In this document: one piece after another, positions 34,282-42,880 of the stretch
How the letters are laid out: each line of letters starts with the position of its first letter
How positions within the stretch are numbered: the stretch's first letter is position 1
Source of the DNA: Pseudomonas sp. MIACH
GTDB lineage: Bacteria > Pseudomonadota > Gammaproteobacteria > Pseudomonadales > Pseudomonadaceae
Reading direction: 5' to 3'
Length of the DNA: 64,000 nt
NCBI RefSeq assembly: GCF_001269925.1
Contig: NZ_LHVO01000066.1
Coordinates: forward strand, 1 to 64,000
Notes under the pieces: model-generated
Told to the model about the DNA's origin: nothing
Database searches by the model: none
What the model saw: only the letters and a program-made list of their open reading frames with translations
Position numbers and translations under genes: made by a program

Positions 34282-35247
34282 ATGAAAATGCATAAGACCC
34301 TGTTGGCCACCTTGTTCTCAGCAGGCGTGCTGGCCAGCGCTGGCGCCCAGGCGGCCGGTTGGTGTGAATCCGGCAAACCGGTCAAATTTGCCGGCCTTAA
34401 CTGGGAAAGCGGCATGTTGCTCACCGACATCCTGCAAACCGTGCTGGAAAAAGGCTACGACTGTAAAACCGACAGTCTGCCAGGCAATTCCATCACCATG
34501 GAAAACGCCCTGAGCAGCAACGATATCCAAGTATTTGCCGAAGAATGGGTCGGCCGCAGCGAAGTCTGGAACAAGGCCGAGAAGGCCGGCAAAGTCGTCG
34601 GTGTCGGTGCCCCTGTGGTGGGCGCTATCGAAGGCTGGTACGTACCGCGCTACGTGATCGAAGGCGACGCCAAGCGCAAGCTTGAACCCAAGGCGCCGGG
34701 CCTGAAAAATATCGCCGACCTGGCCAAGTACGCCGCGGTGTTCAAGGACCAGGAAGAACCGTCCAAGGGCCGTTTCTACAACTGCCCGGCCGGCTGGACC
34801 TGCGAGCTGGACAACAGCGAAATGCTCAAGAGCTACGGCCTGGAAAGCACCTACACCAACTTCCGCCCAGGCACCGGCCCGGCGCTGGATGCGGCGGTGC
34901 TGTCGAGCTACAAGCGCGGCGAGCCGATCCTGTTCTACTACTGGTCGCCAACCCCGCTGATGGGCCAGGTCGACCTGGTCAAGCTGGAAGAAAAGCCTGG
35001 TGTGGATAAAAGCGTGAGCATCAAGGTCGGCCTGTCCAAGACCTTCCACGAGCAGGCCCCGGAACTGGTGGCCGTGCTGGAAAAGGTCAACCTGCCCATC
35101 GACCTGCTGAACCAGAACCTGGGGCGCATGGCCAAGGAACGCATTGAGTCGCCGAAACTGGCGAAAATTTTCCTCAAGGAACATCCTGAAGTCTGGCACG
35201 CCTGGGTCAGTGAAGACGCAGCCAAGAAAATCGACGCGGCCTTGTAG
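34282..35247 (+). CDS. hutX: Hut ABC transporter substrate-binding protein HutX
   Basis: A 321-residue periplasmic binding protein of the glycine betaine/proline (OpuAC) class. Residues 1-25 are a signal peptide (GAQAAGW junction). The OpuAC-type fold shows FAGLNWESGMLLTDILQTVL, VFAEEWVGRS, and YYWSPTPLMGQVDLVKLE. Two extra Cys pairs (in WCES/YDCK and NCPAGWTCEL) may form disulfides. With HutW and HutV it forms a high-affinity histidine importer. The ligand is assigned by context. Confidence 0.9.
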   Translation: MKMHKTLLATLFSAGVLASAGAQAAGWCESGKPVKFAGLNWESGMLLTDILQTVLEKGYDCKTDSLPGNSITMENALSSNDIQVFAEEWVGRSEVWNKAEKAGKVVGVGAPVVGAIEGWYVPRYVIEGDAKRKLEPKAPGLKNIADLAKYAAVFKDQEEPSKGRFYNCPAGWTCELDNSEMLKSYGLESTYTNFRPGTGPALDAAVLSSYKRGEPILFYYWSPTPLMGQVDLVKLEEKPGVDKSVSIKVGLSKTFHEQAPELVAVLEKVNLPIDLLNQNLGRMAKERIESPKLAKIFLKEHPEVWHAWVSEDAAKKIDAAL

Positions 35248-35318
35248 GTCAAGTGTGCACGGCTACCCTGAGGGGTGGCCGGGTGCCTGGCTACAACCCA
35301 TTGGATCGAGAGCACGCT

Positions 35319-36170
35319 ATGTTTCCTGAGAGTTTTACGTTTTCCATCGCCGACTGGGTCAACGGTTGGGTGGATTCACTGGTCACCAACTACGGCGATG
35401 TGTTCCGGCAAATCTCCGACACCCTGCTGTGGGCCATCGTCAACCTGGAAGGGTTGCTGCGTGCAGCCCCCTGGTGGCTGATGCTGGCCATCGTCGGCGC
35501 AGTTGCCTGGCACGCCACGCGCAAGGTGGTGACCACGGCGGTGATCGTCGGTTTGCTGTTCCTGGTGGGCGCGGTTGGCCTGTGGGACAAGCTGATGCAG
35601 ACCCTGGCGCTGATGATGGTCGCCACGGTGATCTCGGTGTTGATCGGCATCCCGCTGGGCATCCTCTCGGCGCGCAGCAATCGCCTGCGCTCGGTGCTGA
35701 TGCCGTTGCTCGACATCATGCAGACCATGCCCAGCTTCGTGTACCTGATCCCGGTGCTGATGCTGTTCGGCCTGGGCAAGGTGCCGGCGATTTTCGCCAC
35801 GGTGATCTACGCCGCACCGCCGCTGATTCGCCTCACCGACCTGGGGATTCGCCAGGTCGACGGCGAAGTCATGGAAGCCATCAACGCCTTCGGTGCCAAC
35901 CGCTGGCAACAGCTGTTTGGCGTGCAATTGCCGCTGGCGCTGCCGAGCATCATGGCCGGTATCAACCAGACCACCATGATGGCGTTGTCGATGGTGGTGA
36001 TCGCCTCGATGATCGGTGCCCGTGGCTTGGGTGAAGACGTATTGGTCGGCATCCAGACCCTCAACGTCGGCCGTGGCCTGGAAGCCGGGTTGGCAATCGT
36101 GATTCTTGCAGTGGTCATCGACCGCATTACCCAGGCCTATGGCCGCCCACGGCATGAGGCGAGCAAATGA
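35319..36170 (+). CDS. hutW: Hut ABC transporter permease HutW
   Basis: A 283-residue inner-membrane permease of the ProW type with about 6 membrane segments. The binding-protein-dependent EAA loop is visible as EVMEAINAFGANRWQQLFGV, which docks HutV. The start at 35319 (MFPESFTFSIADWVNGW) follows the family pattern; upstream in-frame codons are not conserved-looking. The gene overlaps hutV by 4 nt. Confidence 0.93.
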   Translation: MFPESFTFSIADWVNGWVDSLVTNYGDVFRQISDTLLWAIVNLEGLLRAAPWWLMLAIVGAVAWHATRKVVTTAVIVGLLFLVGAVGLWDKLMQTLALMMVATVISVLIGIPLGILSARSNRLRSVLMPLLDIMQTMPSFVYLIPVLMLFGLGKVPAIFATVIYAAPPLIRLTDLGIRQVDGEVMEAINAFGANRWQQLFGVQLPLALPSIMAGINQTTMMALSMVVIASMIGARGLGEDVLVGIQTLNVGRGLEAGLAIVILAVVIDRITQAYGRPRHEASK

Positions 36171-36991
36171 CGACTGTCAGCAAAATCGAAGTTAAAAACG
36201 TCTTCAAGATCTTCGGCGCCCGCTCCAAGGAGGCCCTGGCGATGGTTGGCCAGGGCAAGACCAAGGACCAGGTGCTGGCCGAGACCGGTTGCGTGGTCGG
36301 CGTGAACGATTTGTCCCTGAGCATCGGCACCGGTGAGATCTTCGTGATCATGGGCCTGTCGGGTTCCGGCAAGTCGACGCTGGTGCGCCACTTCAACCGC
36401 CTGATCGACCCCACCAGCGGCGCGATCCTGGTGGACGGCGAAGACATCCTGCAACTGGACATGGACGCCCTGCGCCAATTCCGTCGGCACAAGATCAGCA
36501 TGGTGTTCCAGAGCTTCGGCCTGCTGCCCCACAAGAGCGTGCTCGACAACGTCGCCTACGGCCTCAAGGTGCGTGGCGAAACCAAGCAGGTCTGCGCCGA
36601 ACGCGCGCTGCACTGGATCGAAACCGTGGGCCTCAAGGGCTACGAAAACAAATACCCGCACCAGCTTTCCGGCGGCATGCGCCAGCGTGTCGGCCTGGCC
36701 CGTGCCCTGGCCGCAGACACCGACATCATCCTGATGGACGAAGCATTCAGCGCCCTCGACCCGCTGATCCGCGCCGAGATGCAGGACCAACTGCTGGAGC
36801 TGCAAAAGACCCTGCACAAGACCATCGTGTTCATCACCCACGACCTCGACGAGGCCGTGCGGATCGGCAACCGCATCGCGATCCTCAAGGACGGCAGGCT
36901 GATCCAGGTCGGCACGCCCCGGGAGATCCTGCATTCGCCGGCGGATGAGTATGTGGATCGGTTTGTTCAGCGGCGCGCGGCGGTGGTCTGA
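36167..36991 (+). CDS. hutV: Hut ABC transporter ATPase HutV
   Basis: A 274-residue ABC ATPase of the ProV/OpuAA type. Walker A is GLSGSGKST (about 64-72), the signature is LSGGMRQRVGLARALA, Walker B is ILMDEAFSALDP, and the switch His lies in FITHDLDEA. Unlike ProV it has no C-terminal CBS pair, so osmotic gating is not expected, in keeping with a histidine rather than an osmolyte transporter. Start overlaps hutW. Confidence 0.94.
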   Translation: MTTVSKIEVKNVFKIFGARSKEALAMVGQGKTKDQVLAETGCVVGVNDLSLSIGTGEIFVIMGLSGSGKSTLVRHFNRLIDPTSGAILVDGEDILQLDMDALRQFRRHKISMVFQSFGLLPHKSVLDNVAYGLKVRGETKQVCAERALHWIETVGLKGYENKYPHQLSGGMRQRVGLARALAADTDIILMDEAFSALDPLIRAEMQDQLLELQKTLHKTIVFITHDLDEAVRIGNRIAILKDGRLIQVGTPREILHSPADEYVDRFVQRRAAVV

Positions 36992-37045
36992 CCCAGGTTC
37001 TGTGGTGAGGCCGGCAAAGCTGTAGAGAATATGAAGAGGTCAACA

Positions 37046-38554
37046 ATGTCCCAGGCAGCAAACATCATCATCGCCGACACCCCCCTGCGCTGGCAGGACG
37101 TGGTCGCCGTGGCCCGTCACGGTGCGGTGCTGGAACTCTCGGGCCAGGCCTGGGCGCGGATCGACAATGCCCAGGCCATCGTGCAGCGCATCGTCACCAG
37201 CGGCGAACGCGCTTACGGCGTGAACACCGGGCTGGGCGCATTGTGCAACGTATCGCTTGCGGGCGAGCAACTGAGCCAGCTGTCGCGCAATACCTTGCTC
37301 AGCCACGCCTGTGGCGTCGGCCCGGTACTCAGCGACGAGCAGACCCGCGCGATCATGTGCGCGGCGGTCATCAACTACTGCCACGGCAAATCCGGCCTGC
37401 ATCCGCAGGTGGTGCAGTCGCTGCTGGCGCTGCTCAACCACGGCATCACGCCGCAAGTACCGTCCCAGGGCTCGGTGGGTTACCTGACCCATATGGCCCA
37501 TGTCGGCGTGGCGCTGCTGGGTGTCGGTAATGTGAGCTATCGCGGCCAGATCGTCCCGGCGCAACAGGCCCTGGCCGAAGCAGGTTTGCAGCCGGTGGTG
37601 CTCGGCGCCAAGGACGGCCTGTGCCTGGTCAACGGCACGCCGTGCATGACCGGCCTGAGCTGCCTGGCCCTGGCCGACGCCCATCATCTGTTGCAATGGG
37701 CCGACGTGATCGGCGCCATGAGCTTCGAGGCACAACGCGGCCAGATCGACGCTTTCGACGAAGAAATCATCGCCCTCAAGCCGCACCTGGGCATGCAGCA
37801 GGTCGGCAGCAACCTGCGTGCGTTGCTCGATGGCAGTGAAGTGATCGCCAGCAGCAAAGGCATCCGTACCCAGGACGCCCTGAGCCTGCGCTCGATTCCG
37901 CAGATCCACGGCGCGGCGCGCGACCAGGTGGAGCACGCGACGCGCCAGATCGAGACCGAACTCAACAGCGCCACCGACAACCCGCTGGTGCTCGGCACGC
38001 CGGACCACTACCGCGTGGTGTCCCAGGCCAACCCCCACGGCCAGTCCGTCGCCCTGGCCGCCGACATGCTGGCGATTGCCATGGCCGAAATCGGCTCGGT
38101 CGCCGAACGCCGCCTCGACCGCCTGATCAACCCGCACGTCAGCGGCCTGCCGGCGTTCCTGGTGAGCAACCCTGGGGTCAATTCCGGGATGATGATCGTG
38201 CAGTACGTCGCCGCCTCACTGTGCGGACAGAACCGCCAGTTGGCGCAACCGGCGGTGCTCGACAACTTCGTCACCTCAGGCCTGCAGGAGGACCACCTGA
38301 GCATGGGCACCAACGCTGCGCTCAAGCTGCATCAGTTATTGGCCAACGTCACCCAGATCCTCGCCATCGAGTACCTGCTGGCGGCCCAGGCTTTCGAATT
38401 CCTGAAAGACCAACGCTTCGGCGCGGGCACCGATCGCGCCTGGCGCCTGTTGCGTGAAGTGGTGCCGGCCTATGAGCAGGACCGTTGGCTGGCGCCGGAT
38501 ATTGCGAGCGCCGCCAAGGTGCTCAAAGACACCGCATTACCAAATCTGCACTGA
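37046..38554 (+). CDS. HutH1: histidine ammonia-lyase paralogue lacking the MIO triad
   Basis: A 502-residue member of the aromatic amino acid lyase family. The family requires an Ala-Ser-Gly triad that cyclises into the MIO cofactor. Here the conserved GSVG (142-145) is followed by Tyr-Leu-Thr (146-148) instead, and the DLAPLAH stretch reads HMAHVG. Other active-site features are kept: Tyr57 in YGVNTGLG, the Arg in LSLRSIPQIHG, and QEDHLSMG. So this is either a pseudoenzyme or an enzyme with a different mechanism. In P. fluorescens SBW25, hutH2 rather than hutH1 is reported as the gene needed for growth on histidine. I chose the ATG at 37046 because AGAGG lies 6 nt upstream; an ATG at 37031 is possible. 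Confidence 0.88.
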   Translation: MSQAANIIIADTPLRWQDVVAVARHGAVLELSGQAWARIDNAQAIVQRIVTSGERAYGVNTGLGALCNVSLAGEQLSQLSRNTLLSHACGVGPVLSDEQTRAIMCAAVINYCHGKSGLHPQVVQSLLALLNHGITPQVPSQGSVGYLTHMAHVGVALLGVGNVSYRGQIVPAQQALAEAGLQPVVLGAKDGLCLVNGTPCMTGLSCLALADAHHLLQWADVIGAMSFEAQRGQIDAFDEEIIALKPHLGMQQVGSNLRALLDGSEVIASSKGIRTQDALSLRSIPQIHGAARDQVEHATRQIETELNSATDNPLVLGTPDHYRVVSQANPHGQSVALAADMLAIAMAEIGSVAERRLDRLINPHVSGLPAFLVSNPGVNSGMMIVQYVAASLCGQNRQLAQPAVLDNFVTSGLQEDHLSMGTNAALKLHQLLANVTQILAIEYLLAAQAFEFLKDQRFGAGTDRAWRLLREVVPAYEQDRWLAPDIASAAKVLKDTALPNLH

Positions 38555-38567
38555 ACACTTATTTCAA

Positions 38568-38575
38568 AAGAATAA
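38568..38575 (+). promoter_or_regulatory. Candidate Crc/Hfq (CA) motif at the hutH2 ribosome site
   Basis: AAGAATAA matches the AANAANAA motif bound by Hfq-Crc and lies 12 nt before the hutH2 ATG, next to the AAGGAG ribosome site. Binding would repress translation when preferred carbon is present. Confidence 0.5.
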
Positions 38576-38587
38576 TTCACAAGGAGT

Positions 38588-40126
38588 ATGAATGTGACTG
38601 CGCTAAACCTGATTCCAGGCCAACTGAGCCTCGCCCAACTGCGGGCCATCTACCAGCAGCCGGTAACCCTCAGTCTGGATGACAGTGCCTCGGCCCAGAT
38701 CGAAGCCAGTGTGGCCTGCGTGGAACAGATTCTCGCCGAGAACCGCACCGCCTACGGCATCAACACCGGTTTCGGCCTCCTGGCTTCGACCCGCATCGCC
38801 AGTGAAGACCTGGAAAACCTCCAGCGTTCCCTGGTGCTGTCCCACGCCGCCGGCGTCGGTGAGCCGATCAGCGATGCGCTGGTGCGGTTGGTCATGGTGC
38901 TCAAGGTCAACAGCCTCAGCCGTGGGTTCTCCGGGATTCGCCGGCAGGTGATCGACGCGCTGATCGCGCTGATCAACGCCGAGGTGTACCCGCATATTCC
39001 GTTGAAAGGTTCGGTCGGCGCTTCCGGTGACTTGGCGCCGTTGGCGCACATGTCCCTGGTGCTGCTCGGCGAAGGCAAGGCGCGCTACAAGGGCGAATGG
39101 CTGGAGGCCACCGACGCGCTGAAAGTCGCCGGCCTGACGCCGCTGACCCTCGCCGCCAAGGAAGGCCTGGCGCTGCTCAACGGCACCCAGGTGTCCACCG
39201 CCTATGCCTTGCGTGGCCTGTTCGAAGGCGAAGACCTGTTTGCCGGCGCCCTGGCCTGCGGCGGTCTTACCGTGGAAGCGGTGCTGGGTTCGCGCTCGCC
39301 GTTCGACGCCCGTATTCATGCGGCTCGCGGTCAACGTGGGCAGATCGATTCGGCGGCGGCCTACCGTGACCTGCTGGGTGAGAGCAGCCAGGTGTCGCAG
39401 TCGCACCAGAACTGCGACAAGGTCCAGGATCCGTACTCCCTGCGCTGCCAGCCACAAGTCATGGGCGCCTGCCTGACTCAGTTGCGCCAGGCGGCCGAGG
39501 TGCTGGTGGTCGAAGCCAACGCCGTGTCCGACAACCCGTTGGTATTTGCCGCTGAGGGTGACGTGATTTCCGGCGGTAACTTCCACGCCGAACCGGTGGC
39601 CATGGCGGCTGACAACATGGCCCTGGCCATCGCTGAAATCGGCTCCCTGAGCGAGCGCCGTATCTCGCTGATGATGGACAAGCACATGTCGCAACTGCCG
39701 CCGTTCCTGGTGGGCAATGGCGGGGTGAACTCCGGTTTCATGATCGCCCAGGTGACCGCTGCAGCACTCGCCAGCGAGAATAAGGCGTTGGCCCATCCCC
39801 ATAGCGTCGACAGCATTCCGACGTCCGCCAACCAGGAAGACCACGTGTCGATGGCCCCGGCTGCCGGCAAGCGCCTGTGGGAAATGGCCGAGAACACGCG
39901 CGGCATCCTCGCGGTGGAATGGCTGGCCGCATGCCAGGGCCTGGACCTGCGCGAAGGCTTGAAAACCTCGCCGAAACTGGAGAAAGCCCGTGACATCCTG
40001 CGCGCCAAAGTAGCGTTCTACGACAAGGACCGCTTCTTCGCCCCGGACATCATCGCCGCCAGCGAACTGCTTGCCAGTCGCTGCCTGAATGAGCTGGTGC
40101 CGGCCAAGTTGCTGCCAAGCCTGTAA
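38588..40126 (+). CDS. hutH: Histidine ammonia-lyase HutH2 (catalytic)
   Basis: A 512-residue cytoplasmic lyase converting histidine to urocanate and ammonia, the first step of the pathway. The MIO triad Ala145-Ser146-Gly147 is present in GSVGASGDLAPLAH. Tyr56 in AYGINTGFG, the Arg in YSLRCQPQVMG and the Glu in NQEDHVSMAP complete the expected active site. It follows hutH1 by 33 nt. AAGGAG lies 4 nt before the ATG. A Crc/Hfq-type motif sits just upstream. Confidence 0.98.
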   Translation: MNVTALNLIPGQLSLAQLRAIYQQPVTLSLDDSASAQIEASVACVEQILAENRTAYGINTGFGLLASTRIASEDLENLQRSLVLSHAAGVGEPISDALVRLVMVLKVNSLSRGFSGIRRQVIDALIALINAEVYPHIPLKGSVGASGDLAPLAHMSLVLLGEGKARYKGEWLEATDALKVAGLTPLTLAAKEGLALLNGTQVSTAYALRGLFEGEDLFAGALACGGLTVEAVLGSRSPFDARIHAARGQRGQIDSAAAYRDLLGESSQVSQSHQNCDKVQDPYSLRCQPQVMGACLTQLRQAAEVLVVEANAVSDNPLVFAAEGDVISGGNFHAEPVAMAADNMALAIAEIGSLSERRISLMMDKHMSQLPPFLVGNGGVNSGFMIAQVTAAALASENKALAHPHSVDSIPTSANQEDHVSMAPAAGKRLWEMAENTRGILAVEWLAACQGLDLREGLKTSPKLEKARDILRAKVAFYDKDRFFAPDIIAASELLASRCLNELVPAKLLPSL

Positions 40127-40152
40127 ACGGTTCAGAGGACGGCGTGGCTCGC

Positions 40153-40178
40153 TGTGGCGAGCGAGCTTGCTCACCACA
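40153..40178. repeat. Single REP element inside the hut operon
   Basis: TGTGGCGAGCGAGCTTGCTCACCACA is one inverted REP unit of the TGTGGCGAGC type. It is flanked by GGACGGCG (upstream) and CGCCGTCC (downstream), so a larger hairpin can form between hutH2 and hutT. It may uncouple expression of the distal genes. Confidence 0.75.
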
Positions 40179-40216
40179 AAAGCCCGCCGTCCGCAGGCGC
40201 ACGACTTTCTCAGGAT

Positions 40217-40224
40217 AAAAATAA
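40217..40224 (+). promoter_or_regulatory. Candidate Crc/Hfq (CA) motif at the hutT(h) ribosome site
   Basis: AAAAATAA matches AANAANAA 13 nt before the hutT ATG, immediately before the AAGGACG ribosome site. Confidence 0.5.
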
Positions 40225-40237
40225 TTAAGGACGAGAA

Positions 40238-41647
40238 ATGCACCAGCAAGAAAAGGGTTTGAAACGCGGGCTAACCGCCCGACATATTCGCTTCATGGCA
40301 CTCGGTTCCGCGATCGGCACCGGGCTGTTCTACGGTTCCGCCTCGGCCATCCAGATGGCCGGTCCCGCCGTGCTGCTGGCCTACCTGATTGGCGGCGCCG
40401 CGGTGTTCATGGTGATGCGCGCCCTCGGCGAAATGGCCGTGCACAACCCGGTTTCCGGCTCCTTCGGCCAATACGCCAGCACCTACCTGGGCCCCTTGGC
40501 CGGTTTTATCCTGGGCTGGACCTACGCCTTTGAAATGATCATCGTCTGCCTCGCTGACGTTACCGCCTTCGGCATCTACATGGGCTTCTGGTTTCCCGAA
40601 GTCGCGCGTTGGGTCTGGGTGCTCGGCATCGTGTTTTTGATCGGCGGCCTGAACCTGTGCAACGTCAAAGTGTTTGGCGAGATGGAGTTCTGGCTGTCGC
40701 TGCTCAAGGTCGGTGCCATCGTCGCGATGATCCTCGGCGGGTTTGGCATCATGCTGTTCGGCATCCATTCGGCCGGCGAAACCCAGGCCAGTGGCCTGAG
40801 CAACCTGTGGGCTCACGGCGGCTTCATGCCCAACGGTATCGGCGGCCTGATCGCCTCGTTTGCGGTGGTGATGTTTGCCTTTGGCGGTATCGAAATCATC
40901 GGTATCACTGCCGGTGAGGCCAAGGACCCGCAGCGCGTGATCCCCAAGGCGATCAACGCCGTGCCGCTGCGCATCCTGTTGTTCTACGTATTGACGTTGT
41001 TTGTCTTGATGGCCATCTACCCGTGGCCGCAGATCGGCAGCCAGGGCAGCCCGTTCGTGCAGATCTTCAGCAACCTCGGGATAGGCTCGGCGGCGACCAT
41101 CCTCAATATCGTGGTGATTTCGGCGGCCGTGTCGGCGATCAACAGTGACATCTTCGGTGCCGGCCGCATGATGTACGGCCTGGCCCAGCAAGGGCAGGCG
41201 CCCAAGGGCTTTGCCCAATTGTCCCGGCAAGGCGTACCGTGGATGACGGTGGTGGTGATGGGCGCCGCCTTGCTCGGCGGTGTACTGCTCAACTACCTGA
41301 TCCCGGAAAACGTCTTCCTGCTGATCGCGTCGATTGCCACCTTCGCCACCGTATGGGTGTGGCTGATGATCCTGTTCACCCAGGTCGCAATGCGCCGCTC
41401 AATGACGAAAGAGCAGGTTGCTGATCTGAAATTCCCGGTGCCGTTCTGGCCCTACGCGCCGGCTGCGGCCATCGTGTTCATGCTGTTTGTGTTTGGCGTG
41501 CTCGGTTACTTCCCGGACACCCAGGCGGCCTTGATGGTCGGTGCGGTGTGGATCGTGTTGCTGGTCGTTGCCTACCTGCTGTGGGTCAAGCCCGCTGCGG
41601 GGCAAGCAGCCAAGGTCGATTACGACCCGGCTTTGTCTCATCGATAA
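40238..41647 (+). CDS. hutT: APC-family permease, probable histidine transporter HutT(h)
   Basis: A 469-residue amino-acid permease with 12 predicted membrane segments. The family signature is visible at the start: LKRGLTARHIRFMALGSAIGTGLFYGS. It also has EMAVHNPVSGSFGQYA and FAFGGIEIIGITAGEA. Its position between hutH2 and hutI fits HutTh, the main histidine uptake system of the locus. It ends 16 nt before hutI. Confidence 0.93.
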   Translation: MHQQEKGLKRGLTARHIRFMALGSAIGTGLFYGSASAIQMAGPAVLLAYLIGGAAVFMVMRALGEMAVHNPVSGSFGQYASTYLGPLAGFILGWTYAFEMIIVCLADVTAFGIYMGFWFPEVARWVWVLGIVFLIGGLNLCNVKVFGEMEFWLSLLKVGAIVAMILGGFGIMLFGIHSAGETQASGLSNLWAHGGFMPNGIGGLIASFAVVMFAFGGIEIIGITAGEAKDPQRVIPKAINAVPLRILLFYVLTLFVLMAIYPWPQIGSQGSPFVQIFSNLGIGSAATILNIVVISAAVSAINSDIFGAGRMMYGLAQQGQAPKGFAQLSRQGVPWMTVVVMGAALLGGVLLNYLIPENVFLLIASIATFATVWVWLMILFTQVAMRRSMTKEQVADLKFPVPFWPYAPAAAIVFMLFVFGVLGYFPDTQAALMVGAVWIVLLVVAYLLWVKPAAGQAAKVDYDPALSHR

Positions 41648-41663
41648 CTTTAGGGAGGCGTTG

Positions 41664-42869
41664 ATGAAAACCCTTTGGCAGCACTGCCACGTCGCAACCA
41701 TGGCTGGCGGCAAATACTCGATCATCGAGGATGCCGCCATGGTCACCGCCGGTTCGCTCATCGAGTGGATCGGCCCCCGCAGCCAAGCGCCGACGGCGGA
41801 TTACGCCCAGGTGCATGACCTGCAAGGCGCGTGGGTCACTCCCGGGCTGATCGACTGCCACACCCACACGGTGTTTGGCGGCAACCGCAGCGGCGAATTC
41901 GAGCAGCGCCTCGAGGGCGTGAGCTATGCCGACATCGCGGCCAAGGGTGGCGGTATTGCCAGCACCGTGCGTGCCACCCGCGCCGCGACTGAAGATGAAC
42001 TCTTCGCCAGCGCCCACAAGCGCTTGCGCAGTCTGCTGCGCGACGGCGTGACCACGGTGGAGATCAAGTCCGGTTACGGCCTGGACCTGGCCAACGAGCG
42101 CAAGATGTTGCGTGTGGCTCGGCGCCTTGGCGAAGCGCTGCCGGTCAGCGTGCGCGCCACGTGCCTGGCGGCCCATGCGTTGCCGCCGGAGTACAAGGAT
42201 CGCGCCGATGATTACATCGAGCACATCTGCGCCGAGATGCTGCCGGCCTTGGCGGCGGAAGGGCTGGTGGACGCGGTGGATGCGTTCTGCGAATACCTGG
42301 CGTTTTCCACCGAGCAGGTGGAGCGCGTGTTCAAGGTCGCCCAGCAACTCGGCCTGCCAGTGAAGCTGCACGCCGAGCAGCTGTCGTCGCTGCACGGCTC
42401 CAGCCTGGCGGCGCGTTACCACGCATTGTCGGCGGACCACCTGGAATTCATGACCGAAGAAGACGCCATCGCCATGGCCGCTGCCGGCACCGTCGCCGTC
42501 TTGCTGCCGGGCGCGTTCTACTTCCTGCGCGAAACCCAGCTGCCGCCGATGGACGCCCTGCGCAAGCACGGCGTGAAGATCGCCATCGCCAGCGACCTCA
42601 ACCCCGGCACCTCGCCGGCGCTGTCGGTGCGCCTGATGCTGAACATGGCCTGCACCCTGTTCCGCATGACCCCGGAAGAAGCCCTTGCCGGCGCCACGCA
42701 ACACGCGGCTACCGCCCTGGGCATGGGCGATACCCATGGTTCGCTGGAAGTCGGCAAGGTCGCGGATTTTGTTGCCTGGCAGATCGATCGCCCCGCGGAC
42801 CTGGCCTACTGGCTGGGCGGCGAACTGGATAAACGCGTCGTGCGCCACGGCGTTGATGTCACTGTATAA
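41664..42869 (+). CDS. hutI: Imidazolonepropionase HutI
   Basis: A 401-residue amidohydrolase converting imidazolone propionate to N-formimino-glutamate. The metal-binding HxH is His66/His68 in IDCHTHTVFGG. Other motifs are KSGYGLDLANERKMLR, KLHAEQLS and IASDLNPGTSP. The start at 41664 has GGGAGG upstream and gives the expected length. It belongs to the hutU-hutG operon. Confidence 0.97.
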   Translation: MKTLWQHCHVATMAGGKYSIIEDAAMVTAGSLIEWIGPRSQAPTADYAQVHDLQGAWVTPGLIDCHTHTVFGGNRSGEFEQRLEGVSYADIAAKGGGIASTVRATRAATEDELFASAHKRLRSLLRDGVTTVEIKSGYGLDLANERKMLRVARRLGEALPVSVRATCLAAHALPPEYKDRADDYIEHICAEMLPALAAEGLVDAVDAFCEYLAFSTEQVERVFKVAQQLGLPVKLHAEQLSSLHGSSLAARYHALSADHLEFMTEEDAIAMAAAGTVAVLLPGAFYFLRETQLPPMDALRKHGVKIAIASDLNPGTSPALSVRLMLNMACTLFRMTPEEALAGATQHAATALGMGDTHGSLEVGKVADFVAWQIDRPADLAYWLGGELDKRVVRHGVDVTV

Positions 42870-42880
42870 GGAGCACTGTT

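Noticed and set aside
37031..37045. Earlier ATG for HutH1 (five residues longer)
   Set aside because: Weak ribosome site; AGAGG is well placed for the ATG at 37046 instead.
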